Below are positions 27,265-36,143 of a stretch of 51,468 nt of DNA, one piece after another. Positions within the stretch are counted from its first letter, which is position 1. Each line of letters opens with the position of its first letter. Below the pieces are notes generated by a model. The model had not been told where the DNA came from and searched no databases. It saw nothing but the letters and a program-made list of their open reading frames with translations. Source of the stretch: Flavobacteriaceae bacterium CP2B (GTDB taxonomy: Bacteria > Bacteroidota > Bacteroidia > Flavobacteriales > Flavobacteriaceae); the NCBI GenBank assembly GCA_001683825.1, contig LXTR01000032.1:1-51468 (forward strand), given 5' to 3'. The translations under genes and the position numbers were made by a program.

Positions 27265-27307
27265 CAAGATGTAATGCTAATTCTTTAAAACTATCCGATG
27301 AGATTAC

Positions 27308-27338
27308 CTAAAATATGGCTCTTAGGCAGCTATTTTAG
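27308..27338 (-). terminator. Hairpin overlapping the DUF4270 stop codon
   Basis: CTAAAATA-TG-GCT pairs with AGC-TATTTTAG (two-base bulge). The stem has A/T-rich arms and covers the stop at 27335. It may end the DUF4270 transcript in front of glmS; no long T-run follows. Confidence 0.4.
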
Positions 27339-29137
27339 TTATTGGTATCGGTGTAGAAGATCTCCAGCTTCAGCTTTTTTGATTCCCCATCCGGCACATT
27401 GCTGCCATACAGCACAGTCCCCAGGGGGTTGACATTGTTCATTAACGGGATATCTGCCTTATTGTTGCCGGGGAGTTGGGCAGAACGCTGGCTGCGGGTC
27501 CGTATATCGGAGGTGACCACCAGACCCAAAGTTGCGTTGGTCGAGTCCCTAAGGACCAGGTTATTGATGTGTTCCGTAATGCGGATGGTATATTTTACGC
27601 CCTTCCCGCCAGATGCTTCCAGGATGCCATCGTGGTTCAAAAGCACTCCCAGGGAAGTGTCGCTTACAGATTGGTCTGTGAGGAAATTATAGAGTGGTTC
27701 GTTGGTTTCTGCATTATACAGGTAGAGCCTTGGCGGCTCTACCACCTGGCCGGCAGCGTCCAGGGCGGTCCTGTCTATGTGGAACACCAGGTTGGCCTCG
27801 TTGATGATCCAGTTGTTCGCCTTGATTTGATTGATGATCTCCTCCCCGTTGTTGGGGTCAAAAAGCTTTATTTGGGCGTAGGCCCCGGCACCCCCTTTCA
27901 GGTAGATGCGCGATGCGTTGTTTCCGGTATCCAGCCGGTTGGTAATCTCAGCTGGGTATGCCTCATTGATAAAGGTGTTGACGGCATTGCCGGCAATGGG
28001 GCTGTTGACCCCTCCGGTGATAAAGTTGAGGGTAAAGGAATCTTCCTCGGTCACTATTTCCTCGTCTACTTCCTTCTCAAATTCGTAGTTGATGGTAATG
28101 TTGGCACGGGTAAGGTCGAAGAGAAAAAGCAGCTCGTCGGTCACCGGTGCGACAGACAGGTGCAGCCCCCTCAGGAATTCCTTGAAGTTCGATTGGCTGA
28201 GGAGTTCAGATTGCCCTTCCTTGTCCAGGATGTTTTGCTGGAAAAAAGCCGGATCCAGGCTCACCCGTATACCCGGTTGCAGCCTTTCGGGCGCGTTTTC
28301 CGATTCGTCCTCTTCGGTATCCGGGTCGTCTTCGGGGAAGATCAGGATTTCCTCGTTGCTGATGGTCAATTGTCCATCAAAAAGGACTTCGCCCACAAAA
28401 CCGGGAGAAAACTCCTGGGTGGAGTAATATTCCTGGGATTCTTCAAAATTGGTGTCGGGGTCCAGGTCACGCAGGAAGAAAGTAGAGCGTTCCACCTTGA
28501 GGTTAAAGGGCGCCTCCCGGTTCCCATAGATACTGTCCAGGTCTACCTTGCGCGGGAAACGGTTGGCAGCCGTATCGGTATCCTCATCGTCATTGATCCC
28601 GTCCCCGTCCGTATCCGGGTTCAGGGGGTCGGTCCCCAGGATGCGCTCGCTATTGTCGCTCACGCCATCCCCGTCGGTATCGCTTGAAGGGTCGTCCGGA
28701 TCGGCATCCAGTTCGTTGATCACCCCATCCAGGTCGCGGTCCGGGGCGGAATATTGCAAATAGGGCATATAGAGGATGACCTCTGTCACGGTTTCGTTTT
28801 CGGGGGTGGCTTCATCTTCCTGGGCCCTGTCGCCAAAGATGGGGTTGGTGGACGACAGCTGCAACTGGCTGGTAATGGCGGCCTGGGTACGGCCGTAAAC
28901 GGGATCGGTGAAGGTCCCCACCTGGTAGATGGGCATGCGGTTGGTTTGAACCGCGTCAATTTTGCGGTTATAGGCAAATACTTCAAAAGACGCCCGCCCG
29001 GTGGTAAAAGGATCTCCTCCTATGACGTCATCTCCAATAATCACGCTTTCCTCTTCACAGGAAAGGAACAGTGTCGCCAATAAAATGGTCGCAATGACAG
29101 GTATAAGGCAGCTTGGCTTACAATTCAATCTCTTCAT
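27335..29137 (-). CDS. DUF4270 lipoprotein with Asp-rich thrombospondin-3-type repeats
   Basis: From the ATG at 29137 the protein has 600 residues; a second ATG is six bases upstream. The lipobox is LFLSC. The family DUF4270 consists of Bacteroidota envelope lipoproteins of unknown function; features seen are the Ser/Thr-rich N-terminal strands, [38 protein letters not shown] and [19 protein letters not shown] near the end. Between about residues 125 and 190 an insert has repeated DxDxDG motifs ([18 protein letters not shown]), which bind Ca2+ in thrombospondin type 3 repeats. It is encoded downstream of the GT5-like gene and upstream of glmS on the same strand. Confidence 0.85.
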   Translation of the reverse strand: MKRLNCKPSCLIPVIATILLATLFLSCEEESVIIGDDVIGGDPFTTGRASFEVFAYNRKIDAVQTNRMPIYQVGTFTDPVYGRTQAAITSQLQLSSTNPIFGDRAQEDEATPENETVTEVILYMPYLQYSAPDRDLDGVINELDADPDDPSSDTDGDGVSDNSERILGTDPLNPDTDGDGINDDEDTDTAANRFPRKVDLDSIYGNREAPFNLKVERSTFFLRDLDPDTNFEESQEYYSTQEFSPGFVGEVLFDGQLTISNEEILIFPEDDPDTEEDESENAPERLQPGIRVSLDPAFFQQNILDKEGQSELLSQSNFKEFLRGLHLSVAPVTDELLFLFDLTRANITINYEFEKEVDEEIVTEEDSFTLNFITGGVNSPIAGNAVNTFINEAYPAEITNRLDTGNNASRIYLKGGAGAYAQIKLFDPNNGEEIINQIKANNWIINEANLVFHIDRTALDAAGQVVEPPRLYLYNAETNEPLYNFLTDQSVSDTSLGVLLNHDGILEASGGKGVKYTIRITEHINNLVLRDSTNATLGLVVTSDIRTRSQRSAQLPGNNKADIPLMNNVNPLGTVLYGSNVPDGESKKLKLEIFYTDTNN

Positions 29138-29283
29138 ATTCATCGGCAGGTAGCATCCGTTTAAAAACAATGGAGAACGCAAAGCCGCCTGTCACATCCA
29201 GCCTGCAGGCGCCCCGTTCTCGCAATTGATGGTTTAGTCAATACGCCGGGCCCATGTAACTTCCGAATCCGTTACGCCCTTCA

Positions 29284-30102
29284 TTATATGGCTTTGGTTA
29301 ATACTTGGGTATTGTAAAAGTTGGCATAGGCCTCTTCAAATTCCTGTAGTGAAACATAGGGCAAAACCGGCTTATCCAGGCTTTTAATGTGCTTCACCAA
29401 TTCCTCGGGGAGGTCCTCCGCGGCTAAAATAATGGCATCGGAAAAATCTACTGCTACTTTTAACAAATTATTATAGGTGGGTTTATTGAGCAGGGAAATG
29501 GCCTCGACGGGAATCCCGTCAAAAGCAATTTTATTCTGTAATTTATCGTCCAGTTGTCCTTCAAAACCGCGGCCATACACCGAGGTTACGATCTTGCTGT
29601 CGGCAAAAAGGGGCTCATCGGCGTAATAGTGCTTCAGGTAAATAGGCAGCAGGGAGGCCATCCAGCCATGCACATGGATGATATCGGGCGACCAGTTGAG
29701 CTTCTTCACCGTCTCTACCACCCCTTTGGCAAAGAATATAGCCCTTTCGTCATTGTCCGGGTAAAGATCCCCATTTTCATCGGTAAAGGTAGCCTTGCGC
29801 TTGAAGTATTCCTCGTTGTCGATGAAGTACACCTGTATGCGTTCCCTGGGGATTGAAGCAACCTTGATGATCAGTGGCATGTCCATATCATTGATCACCA
29901 GATTCATACCCGAGAGCCGGATCACTTCGTGCAATTGGTGCCTGCGCTCATTGATATTACCGTATCGTGGCATGAAAATCCTTATCTGGCCACCATTGCT
30001 GTTGACCATCCTTGGTGCTTCGTAAGACATGAGGGAAACTTCGTTCTCGGGGAGATAGGGTACTAATTCTGAAGATACAAACAATATCTTTTTACCGGTC
30101 AT
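29284..30102 (-). CDS. GT5-like (glycogen/starch synthase N-domain) protein, probably non-canonical
   Basis: The 272-residue protein resembles only the first Rossmann domain of glycogen synthase: KKILFVSSELVPYL, then RIFMPRYGNINERRHQLHEV, VYFIDNEEYF, DNDERAIFFAKGV and PDIIHVHGWMAS. True glucan synthases are about 480 residues, have a second GT-B domain, and carry KxGG right after the first strand to hold ADP-glucose; here that place reads PENEVS. This short family stands next to panC in many Bacteroidota, as it does here (divergent, 100 bases apart). A role in glycogen synthesis should not be assumed. It is often annotated glgA in databases. Confidence 0.8.
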   Translation of the reverse strand: MTGKKILFVSSELVPYLPENEVSLMSYEAPRMVNSNGGQIRIFMPRYGNINERRHQLHEVIRLSGMNLVINDMDMPLIIKVASIPRERIQVYFIDNEEYFKRKATFTDENGDLYPDNDERAIFFAKGVVETVKKLNWSPDIIHVHGWMASLLPIYLKHYYADEPLFADSKIVTSVYGRGFEGQLDDKLQNKIAFDGIPVEAISLLNKPTYNNLLKVAVDFSDAIILAAEDLPEELVKHIKSLDKPVLPYVSLQEFEEAYANFYNTQVLTKAI

Positions 30103-30139
30103 ACATCAATTATTTTGCGTCAGGAGGAAAACGTAGCTG

Positions 30140-30147
30140 CAAAATTA
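30140..30147 (-). promoter_or_regulatory. Candidate -7 box for the GT5-like gene
   Basis: TAATTTTG on the minus strand fits TAnnTTTG, 38 bases before the ATG at 30102. It shares the short divergent region with the panC promoter box. Confidence 0.45.
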
Positions 30148-30178
30148 CAAAAATTATGCAGAATAGCAGTAATTATAG

Positions 30179-30186
30179 TAAGTTTG
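30179..30186 (+). promoter_or_regulatory. Candidate -7 box for panC
   Basis: TAAGTTTG fits TAnnTTTG and lies 16 bases before the panC ATG at 30203. No clear TTG element upstream. Confidence 0.45.
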
Positions 30187-30202
30187 CACGCCCTAATTTT
30201 GA

Positions 30203-31054
30203 ATGGTGAAGGTATTTAAAACCAAAAAGGAAGTGCGTTCCTGCCTGGGTTCGTTGCAGCCCCGGGAAAGGAAAATTGGCCTGGTGCCAACCATGGGTGC
30301 CCTGCACAAGGGCCACCTGGAGTTGGTTGCGCGTGCACTGGCCGAGAATGACCTTGTGGTTGTAAGTATCTTTGTAAACCCCACCCAATTCAACAATACG
30401 GATGACCTCCATAAATATCCCAAAACCCTGGAACAAGACCTGGAATTGTTGCGGGGGCTTTCCAAGGACATCCTCGTATTTGCGCCGGAAGTCAGTGAGA
30501 TGTACGACAGCGGGGTGGCCAGCAGGTCCTATAATTTTGACGGGCTGGAAAAAGTGATGGAGGGGACCTTTAGACCGGGTCATTTTAACGGCGTGGGGAC
30601 TATTGTGGAGGAATTGCTAACCCTGATACAACCAGACCGGGCCTATTTTGGGGAGAAGGATTTCCAACAACTGCAGATCATCCGTAAACTGGTGGCCAAA
30701 AAGAACATCCCGGTAGAAATTATCGGGTGTCCGATTGTAAGGGAATCCAACGGCCTCGCACTAAGTTCAAGGAATGCACGACTTCCGGAACGGGTAAGGA
30801 AGGAAGCTGCTTTTATCTATAAGACACTGAAAGCTGCCAAAGCAAAATTTGGCACGAAAAGTGCCGGGTATGTAGTGGACTGGGTGCGGAAACAATTCCT
30901 GGCGCACCCCGACCTGGAACTGGAATATGTCGAGATCACGGAAGTGAATACCCTCACCCCCGTTCTGAGGAAAAAGAAGGATCAAAAATACAGGGCGTTC
31001 ATAGCGGCTTACGCCAATGGAGTACGGTTGATAGACAATATCGCCCTTAACTAA
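30203..31054 (+). CDS. panC: Pantothenate synthetase
   Basis: The 283-residue enzyme joins pantoate and beta-alanine with ATP to make pantothenate, the precursor of coenzyme A. Seen are the PTMGALHKGH nucleotide-binding loop (HIGH-like), FVNPTQFN, RPGHFNGVGTIVEELL, YFGEKDFQQL and the KMSKS-like segment ESNGLALSSRNARL. Length and motif order are standard. Its product pathway partner panD follows after 18 bases. The gene starts a plus-strand set: panC, panD, flippase-like, alpha/beta hydrolase. Confidence 0.97.
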   Translation: MVKVFKTKKEVRSCLGSLQPRERKIGLVPTMGALHKGHLELVARALAENDLVVVSIFVNPTQFNNTDDLHKYPKTLEQDLELLRGLSKDILVFAPEVSEMYDSGVASRSYNFDGLEKVMEGTFRPGHFNGVGTIVEELLTLIQPDRAYFGEKDFQQLQIIRKLVAKKNIPVEIIGCPIVRESNGLALSSRNARLPERVRKEAAFIYKTLKAAKAKFGTKSAGYVVDWVRKQFLAHPDLELEYVEITEVNTLTPVLRKKKDQKYRAFIAAYANGVRLIDNIALN

Positions 31055-31060
31055 ATTACC

Positions 31061-31068
31061 TATCTTTG
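31061..31068 (+). promoter_or_regulatory. Candidate -7 box before panD
   Basis: TATCTTTG, exact TAnnTTTG, four bases before the panD ATG (31073), inside the panC-panD gap. If used it would give an almost leaderless panD transcript. Confidence 0.35.
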
Positions 31069-31072
31069 CGCC

Positions 31073-31423
31073 ATGCTAGTAGAAGTAGTAAAATCTAAGA
31101 TACACCGCGTAAAAGTTACCGGAGCAGACCTGAATTATATCGGGAGCATTACGATTGATGAAGATTTGATGGACGCGGCCAACATCATCCACGGTGAAAA
31201 AGTGCAGGTGGTGAACAACAACAATGGCGAACGGCTTGAAACCTACGCCATCCCCGGTCCGCGTGGAACGGGCGAACTTACCCTGAATGGGGCCGCCGCC
31301 CGAAAGGTGGCTGTTGGTGATGTGCTCATCCTGATCACCTATGCACATATGGACATTGAGGAAGCCAGGAAATTCAACCCTGCCCTGGTTTTTCCCAATG
31401 AAGAAACCAACCGCCTCAACTAA
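31073..31423 (+). CDS. panD: Aspartate 1-decarboxylase (pyruvoyl type)
   Basis: The 116-residue proenzyme decarboxylates aspartate to beta-alanine, the second substrate of PanC. It cleaves itself between G24 and S25 in NYIGSITID, turning Ser25 into the pyruvoyl cofactor. The family motifs [18 protein letters not shown] and [16 protein letters not shown] are present and the length is standard. The stop is three bases before the TTG start of the next gene, so translation is probably coupled. Confidence 0.97.
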   Translation: MLVEVVKSKIHRVKVTGADLNYIGSITIDEDLMDAANIIHGEKVQVVNNNNGERLETYAIPGPRGTGELTLNGAAARKVAVGDVLILITYAHMDIEEARKFNPALVFPNEETNRLN

Positions 31424-31426
31424 ACC

Positions 31427-32392
31427 TTGAACCGTCGCCTCAAAAAATCGCTAAAGCTGTTCCTCCCTATCCTATTGGGGGTCCTGCTGCTTTGGTATTC
31501 CTATTACATCACTTCGGCCGAAGACCGGGAGCAAATCGTCCGCTATATACGGGAGGCCGATATGTCCTGGGTGGGTTTGTCTGTCCTCATAGGCATCCTC
31601 AGCCATGTCTCCAGGGCCATCCGGTGGAACTACCTGCTGGAACCCATCGGGTACCGCTCCCGGGTTAGCAACAATGTCCTTATTATCCTGATAGCCTATT
31701 TTACCAACCTGGGCATCCCCAGGTCGGGGGAAGTACTCAGGGCGACCGCCCTGACCAGCTACGAGGGGGTCCCGTTTGAAAAGGGCTTTGGCACCATTGT
31801 CACGGAACGGGTAATAGACCTTATCATGCTGCTCCTGATCATCACCATCACCCTTTTCCTGCAGACCGACATACTCCTGGATTTCCTGGACGGACGCGGG
31901 GTAAGTATGGTAGGAATGCTGGTACTGCTGGCGGCAGGGATCTTTTCGCTCTTCCTGTTACTGGCCTTCCTGCGCCGGTCCTCCAACCGCTGGGTAATTA
32001 AGGCTAAAAACCTGGTCAAAGGCCTGCTTGATGGGGTAATGAGCATCTTCAAAATGAAGAAGAAATGGCCGTTCCTATGGCATACCCTCTTTATCTGGGC
32101 ATGTTATATCGGCATGTTTTGGGTCATCAAATATACGGTCCCTGAAACCCAAGGGCTCTCGCTGGACCAAATCCTTGTTGGTTTTGTGGCCGGGGCCTTC
32201 GCCATGTCTACCACCAACGGGGGCATCGGACTCTACCCCATTGCGGTGAGCGGCGCGTTGGCCATCTATGGTATATCGGAAGTATCCGGGGATGCCTTCG
32301 GATGGATTATGTGGATCGCCCAAACCCTCATGGTCGTGGTCTTTGGTGCAATATCTTTTCTGCTCTTACCGTTATTGAACAGGAACCGATAA
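31427..32392 (+). CDS. Flippase-like integral membrane protein (lysylphosphatidylglycerol synthase TM family, UPF0104)
   Basis: The 321-residue protein is almost entirely membrane helices, with the family marks ILSHVSRAIRWNYLLEPIGY near residue 65 and RSGEVLRATALTSYEGVPFEKG, TNGGIGLYPIAVSGAL further on. Relatives include the flippase half of MprF and AglD; a lipid-moving role in the inner membrane is likely but unproven. Translation probably begins at TTG (31427), three bases after the panD stop; no in-frame ATG offers a better start. Placement behind panC-panD is common in Flavobacteriia. Confidence 0.88.
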   Translation: MNRRLKKSLKLFLPILLGVLLLWYSYYITSAEDREQIVRYIREADMSWVGLSVLIGILSHVSRAIRWNYLLEPIGYRSRVSNNVLIILIAYFTNLGIPRSGEVLRATALTSYEGVPFEKGFGTIVTERVIDLIMLLLIITITLFLQTDILLDFLDGRGVSMVGMLVLLAAGIFSLFLLLAFLRRSSNRWVIKAKNLVKGLLDGVMSIFKMKKKWPFLWHTLFIWACYIGMFWVIKYTVPETQGLSLDQILVGFVAGAFAMSTTNGGIGLYPIAVSGALAIYGISEVSGDAFGWIMWIAQTLMVVVFGAISFLLLPLLNRNR

Positions 32393-32419
32393 GCGTACCA
32401 AAAACCAATACCCTCTGTC

Positions 32420-33565
32420 ATGACGCGAATTTTACCCCTATTGCTTGCCCTTTTCCTATGCAACGGGATCCTGGCCCAGGTGAAGCAGGAAATATTTGAA
32501 TCTTTTAAACTGCAGGAGCGCAGGGATGTAAGATATTACTTCCCCGAAGATTATACCCCCGACAAGAAATACCCGCTGGTCGTGGTCCTCGACGGCGAAT
32601 ACCTCTTTGACCAGGTGGTGGCGGTCTCCAAATTTTACAGCAGGTTCCAGGGCATGCCCCAGGCCATCGTAGTAGGCATTGAACAGAGCAAGGACGACCT
32701 GCGCTGGTACGATTGCGGCTTTGAGGAAGTCAGTGGCCTGCCTACCGATAAAGGCAAGCTTTTTTATGAATTCCTGGGTATGGAAATCATCCCCTACCTG
32801 GATACTACCTATAGCACGGCCCCGTTCAAGGTATTTGTAGGATATGACATCACTGCCAACTTTGGCAATTATTACCTCTTTAAAGACCGTTCCCTCTTTA
32901 ACGCCTATATCAGTATCTCCCCCCTATTGGCCACCGAAATGCAAAGCAGGGTGCCCGAAAGGATCAACGCCATGGACCAGCAGATATTCTACCACCTCAT
33001 CGCCGAAATAGACAAAGGGGCCGATTGGGATGCGTTACAGCAGCTGGATCGGGGGATGAAAGCCGTGGATAAAGAAAACATCCATTATTTCTACGATGAA
33101 TACCCGGGGGCCAACGAAGTCTCTGTGGCTACCTACGGCATCGGGAAAGCCTGGGACCGCACCTTCCAGGTCTTCAAGCCCATCAGCCCCGAAGAATACC
33201 AAAAGGAGATCCTGACCTATGAAGAACCGGTATTCCAGTACCTTCAGAAGAAATACGAAATGATCGAATCCCTCTTCGGTTTTCGCAAACCCGTAGCCCT
33301 GAACGATATCATGGCCATCTACGCGGCCTGCCGCAAGAAAGAGGATACCGAATCCCTGAAACCCCTGTCCGACCTCTGCAAACAAGAATTTCCGAACACC
33401 ATGATGGGCTTCTATTTTGAAGGCGAGTACTACGAGCAGATGGGGGAACCCAAAAAAGCCCTGCGCACCTTCGAAAAGGCGTTTGGGATGGAAGAGATAG
33501 ATTTCCTCACCAAGGAAATGGCCCTGGAAAAGATGGATGCCCTTAAAGCCGATTTTGGTTTCTAA
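32420..33565 (+). CDS. Exported alpha/beta-hydrolase-fold protein, nucleophile apparently missing
   Basis: The 381-residue protein has a signal peptide ending ILAQV. Residues about 25-260 resemble the esterase D/enterochelin esterase-like fold (YFPEDYTPDKKYPLVVVLDGEYLFD, then PQAIVVGI, then AYISISPLL). The nucleophile elbow, normally G-x-S-x-G, reads VGYDITANFG here, so the catalytic Ser is replaced by Asp and hydrolysis of the usual kind is doubtful. The C-terminal ~90 residues look like TPR-type helices (GFYFEGEYYEQMGEPKKALRTFEKAF). It sits 27 bases behind the flippase-like gene, probably in one transcript. Confidence 0.78.
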   Translation: MTRILPLLLALFLCNGILAQVKQEIFESFKLQERRDVRYYFPEDYTPDKKYPLVVVLDGEYLFDQVVAVSKFYSRFQGMPQAIVVGIEQSKDDLRWYDCGFEEVSGLPTDKGKLFYEFLGMEIIPYLDTTYSTAPFKVFVGYDITANFGNYYLFKDRSLFNAYISISPLLATEMQSRVPERINAMDQQIFYHLIAEIDKGADWDALQQLDRGMKAVDKENIHYFYDEYPGANEVSVATYGIGKAWDRTFQVFKPISPEEYQKEILTYEEPVFQYLQKKYEMIESLFGFRKPVALNDIMAIYAACRKKEDTESLKPLSDLCKQEFPNTMMGFYFEGEYYEQMGEPKKALRTFEKAFGMEEIDFLTKEMALEKMDALKADFGF

Positions 33566-33629
33566 ACAGGCCCGCTGAACCTTCCGATACACCCAATGCG
33601 GATTCCCCAATAATCAGTCCGGGCTTTCC

Positions 33630-33660
33630 TTTGTTATTAAGCCGGCCCACAATATCTTTA
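33630..33660 (+). promoter_or_regulatory. Candidate promoter for radA
   Basis: TTTG (33630-33633), a 19-base spacer, and TATCTTTA (33653-33660; one mismatch from TAnnTTTG). This is the best-spaced Bacteroidota-type promoter seen in the window, ten bases before the radA ATG. Confidence 0.55.
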
Positions 33661-33670
33661 GCCATCGTAT

Positions 33671-35032
33671 ATGGCTAAGATCAAAACAGCGTATTTCTGT
33701 CAGAATTGTGGTACCCAATATGCCAAATGGGTTGGCCAGTGTGCGGCCTGCAAGGAATGGAATACCCTGGTGGAAGAAGTGCTGCAGAAGGAAGGAAAAG
33801 CCGACTGGCAGGCGGGCCAAAGTGCCCCTAAGAAAAGCAATCGGCCACTAAAGGTAAGTGAGATCCGTACCGATAAGGAAATGCGGTTGAACACGCACGA
33901 CCAGGAATTCAACCGGGTCCTGGGCGGCGGGCTGGTTCCCGGATCGCTGGTATTGCTGGGCGGGGAGCCGGGGGTTGGCAAGAGCACCCTCTTGTTGCAG
34001 ATTGCCCTCAGACTCCCCTACACCACCCTCTATGTCTCGGGGGAAGAGAGCCAAAAACAGATACGCATGCGCGCAGACCGCATCCACCCGGAAAGCGAAC
34101 ACTGTTTTGTACTCACAGAAACCCGTACACAGGGTATCTTCCAGCACATCGCGGAAGTAAACCCGGATATTGTGGTCATAGACTCCATCCAGACCCTGCA
34201 TTCAGACTATATAGAGTCTGCGGCAGGCAGTATCTCACAGATCCGGGAATGCACCGCCGAGCTGATCAAATTCGCCAAGGAAACCAATACCCCGGTGATC
34301 CTGATTGGGCATATCACCAAAGATGGGTCCATCGCCGGCCCCAAAATCCTGGAGCACATGGTAGACACCGTGCTGCAATTTGAAGGGGACCGTAACTACG
34401 TATACCGTATCCTGAGGGCCCTGAAAAACCGCTTCGGGTCTACTTCAGAACTGGGGATCTACGAAATGCAGGGCAGTGGGTTACGGGAAGTGAACAACCC
34501 CTCTGAAGTCCTTATTTCCAAACATGATGAGGGGCTTAGCGGGACGGCGATCGCGGCCACGGTAGAAGGGATGCGCCCCCTGATGATAGAGATACAGGCC
34601 CTGGTAAGTTCGGCCGTGTACGGCACACCCCAACGCTCTTCGACCGGGTACAACGCCAAACGTCTGAACATGCTGCTGGCCGTGATGGAAAAAAGGGCAG
34701 GGTTCAAACTCGCGGCCAAAGATGTTTTCCTGAACATTACCGGGGGCATCACCGTAGACGACACAGCCATTGACCTGGCCGTAGTTGCCGCCATCCTTTC
34801 AAGCAATACCGATATCGCCCTCGACAAAGGCGCTTGCTTTGCGGCCGAAATCGGCCTGGCAGGAGAGGTCCGCCCCGTACAACGGATAGATCAACGCATC
34901 CTGGAAGCCGAAAAGCTGGGATTCAGCACCATCTTCGTGTCTAAAAACAATACGATCACGCTGAAAAACACCAGGATCCGGGTCGCCAGGATCGGGAAGA
35001 TCGAAGAACTGGTAAAGGCCTTGTTCGGCTAG
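33671..35032 (+). CDS. radA: DNA repair protein RadA (RecA-like branch-migration helicase)
   Basis: The 453-residue protein has the three RadA parts: an N-terminal zinc finger with C10, C13, C24 and C27 (FCQNCG and CAACKEW), a RecA-like ATPase with Walker A GEPGVGKST (98-106) and the RadA-specific KNRFG motif (252-256), and a C-terminal Lon-like domain (about 290-453, ITGGITVDDTAIDLAVVAAIL). RadA moves branches in recombination intermediates and helps repair stalled forks. It ends 16 bases before the convergent aldo/keto reductase gene. Confidence 0.97.
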   Translation: MAKIKTAYFCQNCGTQYAKWVGQCAACKEWNTLVEEVLQKEGKADWQAGQSAPKKSNRPLKVSEIRTDKEMRLNTHDQEFNRVLGGGLVPGSLVLLGGEPGVGKSTLLLQIALRLPYTTLYVSGEESQKQIRMRADRIHPESEHCFVLTETRTQGIFQHIAEVNPDIVVIDSIQTLHSDYIESAAGSISQIRECTAELIKFAKETNTPVILIGHITKDGSIAGPKILEHMVDTVLQFEGDRNYVYRILRALKNRFGSTSELGIYEMQGSGLREVNNPSEVLISKHDEGLSGTAIAATVEGMRPLMIEIQALVSSAVYGTPQRSSTGYNAKRLNMLLAVMEKRAGFKLAAKDVFLNITGGITVDDTAIDLAVVAAILSSNTDIALDKGACFAAEIGLAGEVRPVQRIDQRILEAEKLGFSTIFVSKNNTITLKNTRIRVARIGKIEELVKALFG

Positions 35033-35048
35033 GCCATACCCTCCTTTA

Positions 35049-36089
35049 TCAGGGCGAAGGGTTGGGGATGTCATTATGGATCGCTTCGATTTCCTGCAGC
35101 AATTCCTCCCCAAGTTCCACCTCTATGCTAGAGATGTTCTCTTTTAACTGTTTCATGCTGGTTGCCCCAATGATATTACTGGTCACAAAGGGCCTCGATG
35201 TTACGAAAGCCAGGGCCATCCGGGTCAGTGAAAGCCCGTGGGAATTTGCCAGTTCATAATAGCGCCGTGTGGCTTCCTGTGCATTCTGGCTGCTGTAACG
35301 GCTATAATTGGGGAAGAGCGTCACCCGCGCGTTGGCCGGTTTCATCCCCCCCAAATATTTCCCGCTCAGGGTCCCAAACCCCAGGGGTGAATAGGCCAGC
35401 AGCCCTATTTTGGAGCGCATGGATATTTCGGACAAGCCTACCTCAAACAAACGATTAAGCAGGTTGTAAGGGTTTTGGATGGTAATCATCCTCGGAAGGG
35501 TTTCGTGTACCTTCCCTTCTTCCAGAAAGCGCATTGCCCCCCAGGGGGTCTCGTTGGACAGCCCCACATGCCCTATCTTTCCCTCACGGATAAGGTCGCG
35601 CAGGGTTTCGAGCACCTGGTGGATATTGTCCTGCCAATGGTCTGTGATCTCGTGCTTATAGCCCCTTTGCCCAAAATAATTCGTATTCCGTTCGGGCCAG
35701 TGCAACTGGTAAAGGTCGATATGATCCGTTTGCAGGCGTTTCAGGCTCCCGTCCACCGCTTCTATCAGGCTATCGCGATGGAAACCGGTAGTGCGGATGA
35801 ATTTGGTGAATTCTGCCTTCCCGGCGATCTTCGAGGCCAGGACCACCTTTTCCCGGTTCCCTGTATTTTTGAACCAGTTCCCTATGATGATCTCTGTATG
35901 CGCATAGCGGTCCGGATGGGCCGGGATGGGGTAGAGTTCGGCCGTATCAAAAAAATTGATGCCCTGGTCCAGGGCATAGTCCATTTGCTCAAAGGCCTCC
36001 GCTTCCGTATTCTGTCGGCCCCAGGTCATTGTGCCCAGGCAGATCTTGCTTACCTCCAGTTGGGTGTGCGGTAGTTTGGTGTATTTCAT
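35049..36089 (-). CDS. tas: Aldo/keto reductase, Tas type
   Basis: The 346-residue protein closely follows E. coli Tas along its whole length: LGTMTWGRQNTEAEAFEQMDYA, the catalytic Tyr region DTAELYP, the Lys in VLASKI, the His in YQLHWPERNTNYFG, and the end segment VTIQNPYNLLNRLFEVGLSE and LAYSPLGFGTLSGKYL. The fold is the NADP-binding TIM barrel. The natural substrate is not known; in E. coli the gene complements a tyrosine auxotrophy under starvation. The symbol is given on the strength of overall similarity. Confidence 0.88.
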   Translation of the reverse strand: MKYTKLPHTQLEVSKICLGTMTWGRQNTEAEAFEQMDYALDQGINFFDTAELYPIPAHPDRYAHTEIIIGNWFKNTGNREKVVLASKIAGKAEFTKFIRTTGFHRDSLIEAVDGSLKRLQTDHIDLYQLHWPERNTNYFGQRGYKHEITDHWQDNIHQVLETLRDLIREGKIGHVGLSNETPWGAMRFLEEGKVHETLPRMITIQNPYNLLNRLFEVGLSEISMRSKIGLLAYSPLGFGTLSGKYLGGMKPANARVTLFPNYSRYSSQNAQEATRRYYELANSHGLSLTRMALAFVTSRPFVTSNIIGATSMKQLKENISSIEVELGEELLQEIEAIHNDIPNPSP

Positions 36090-36143
36090 GGAATATCTGT
36101 TTATCGTATGGGCTGTTCGTTAGATTGGATTCGTTTCGGTCAT

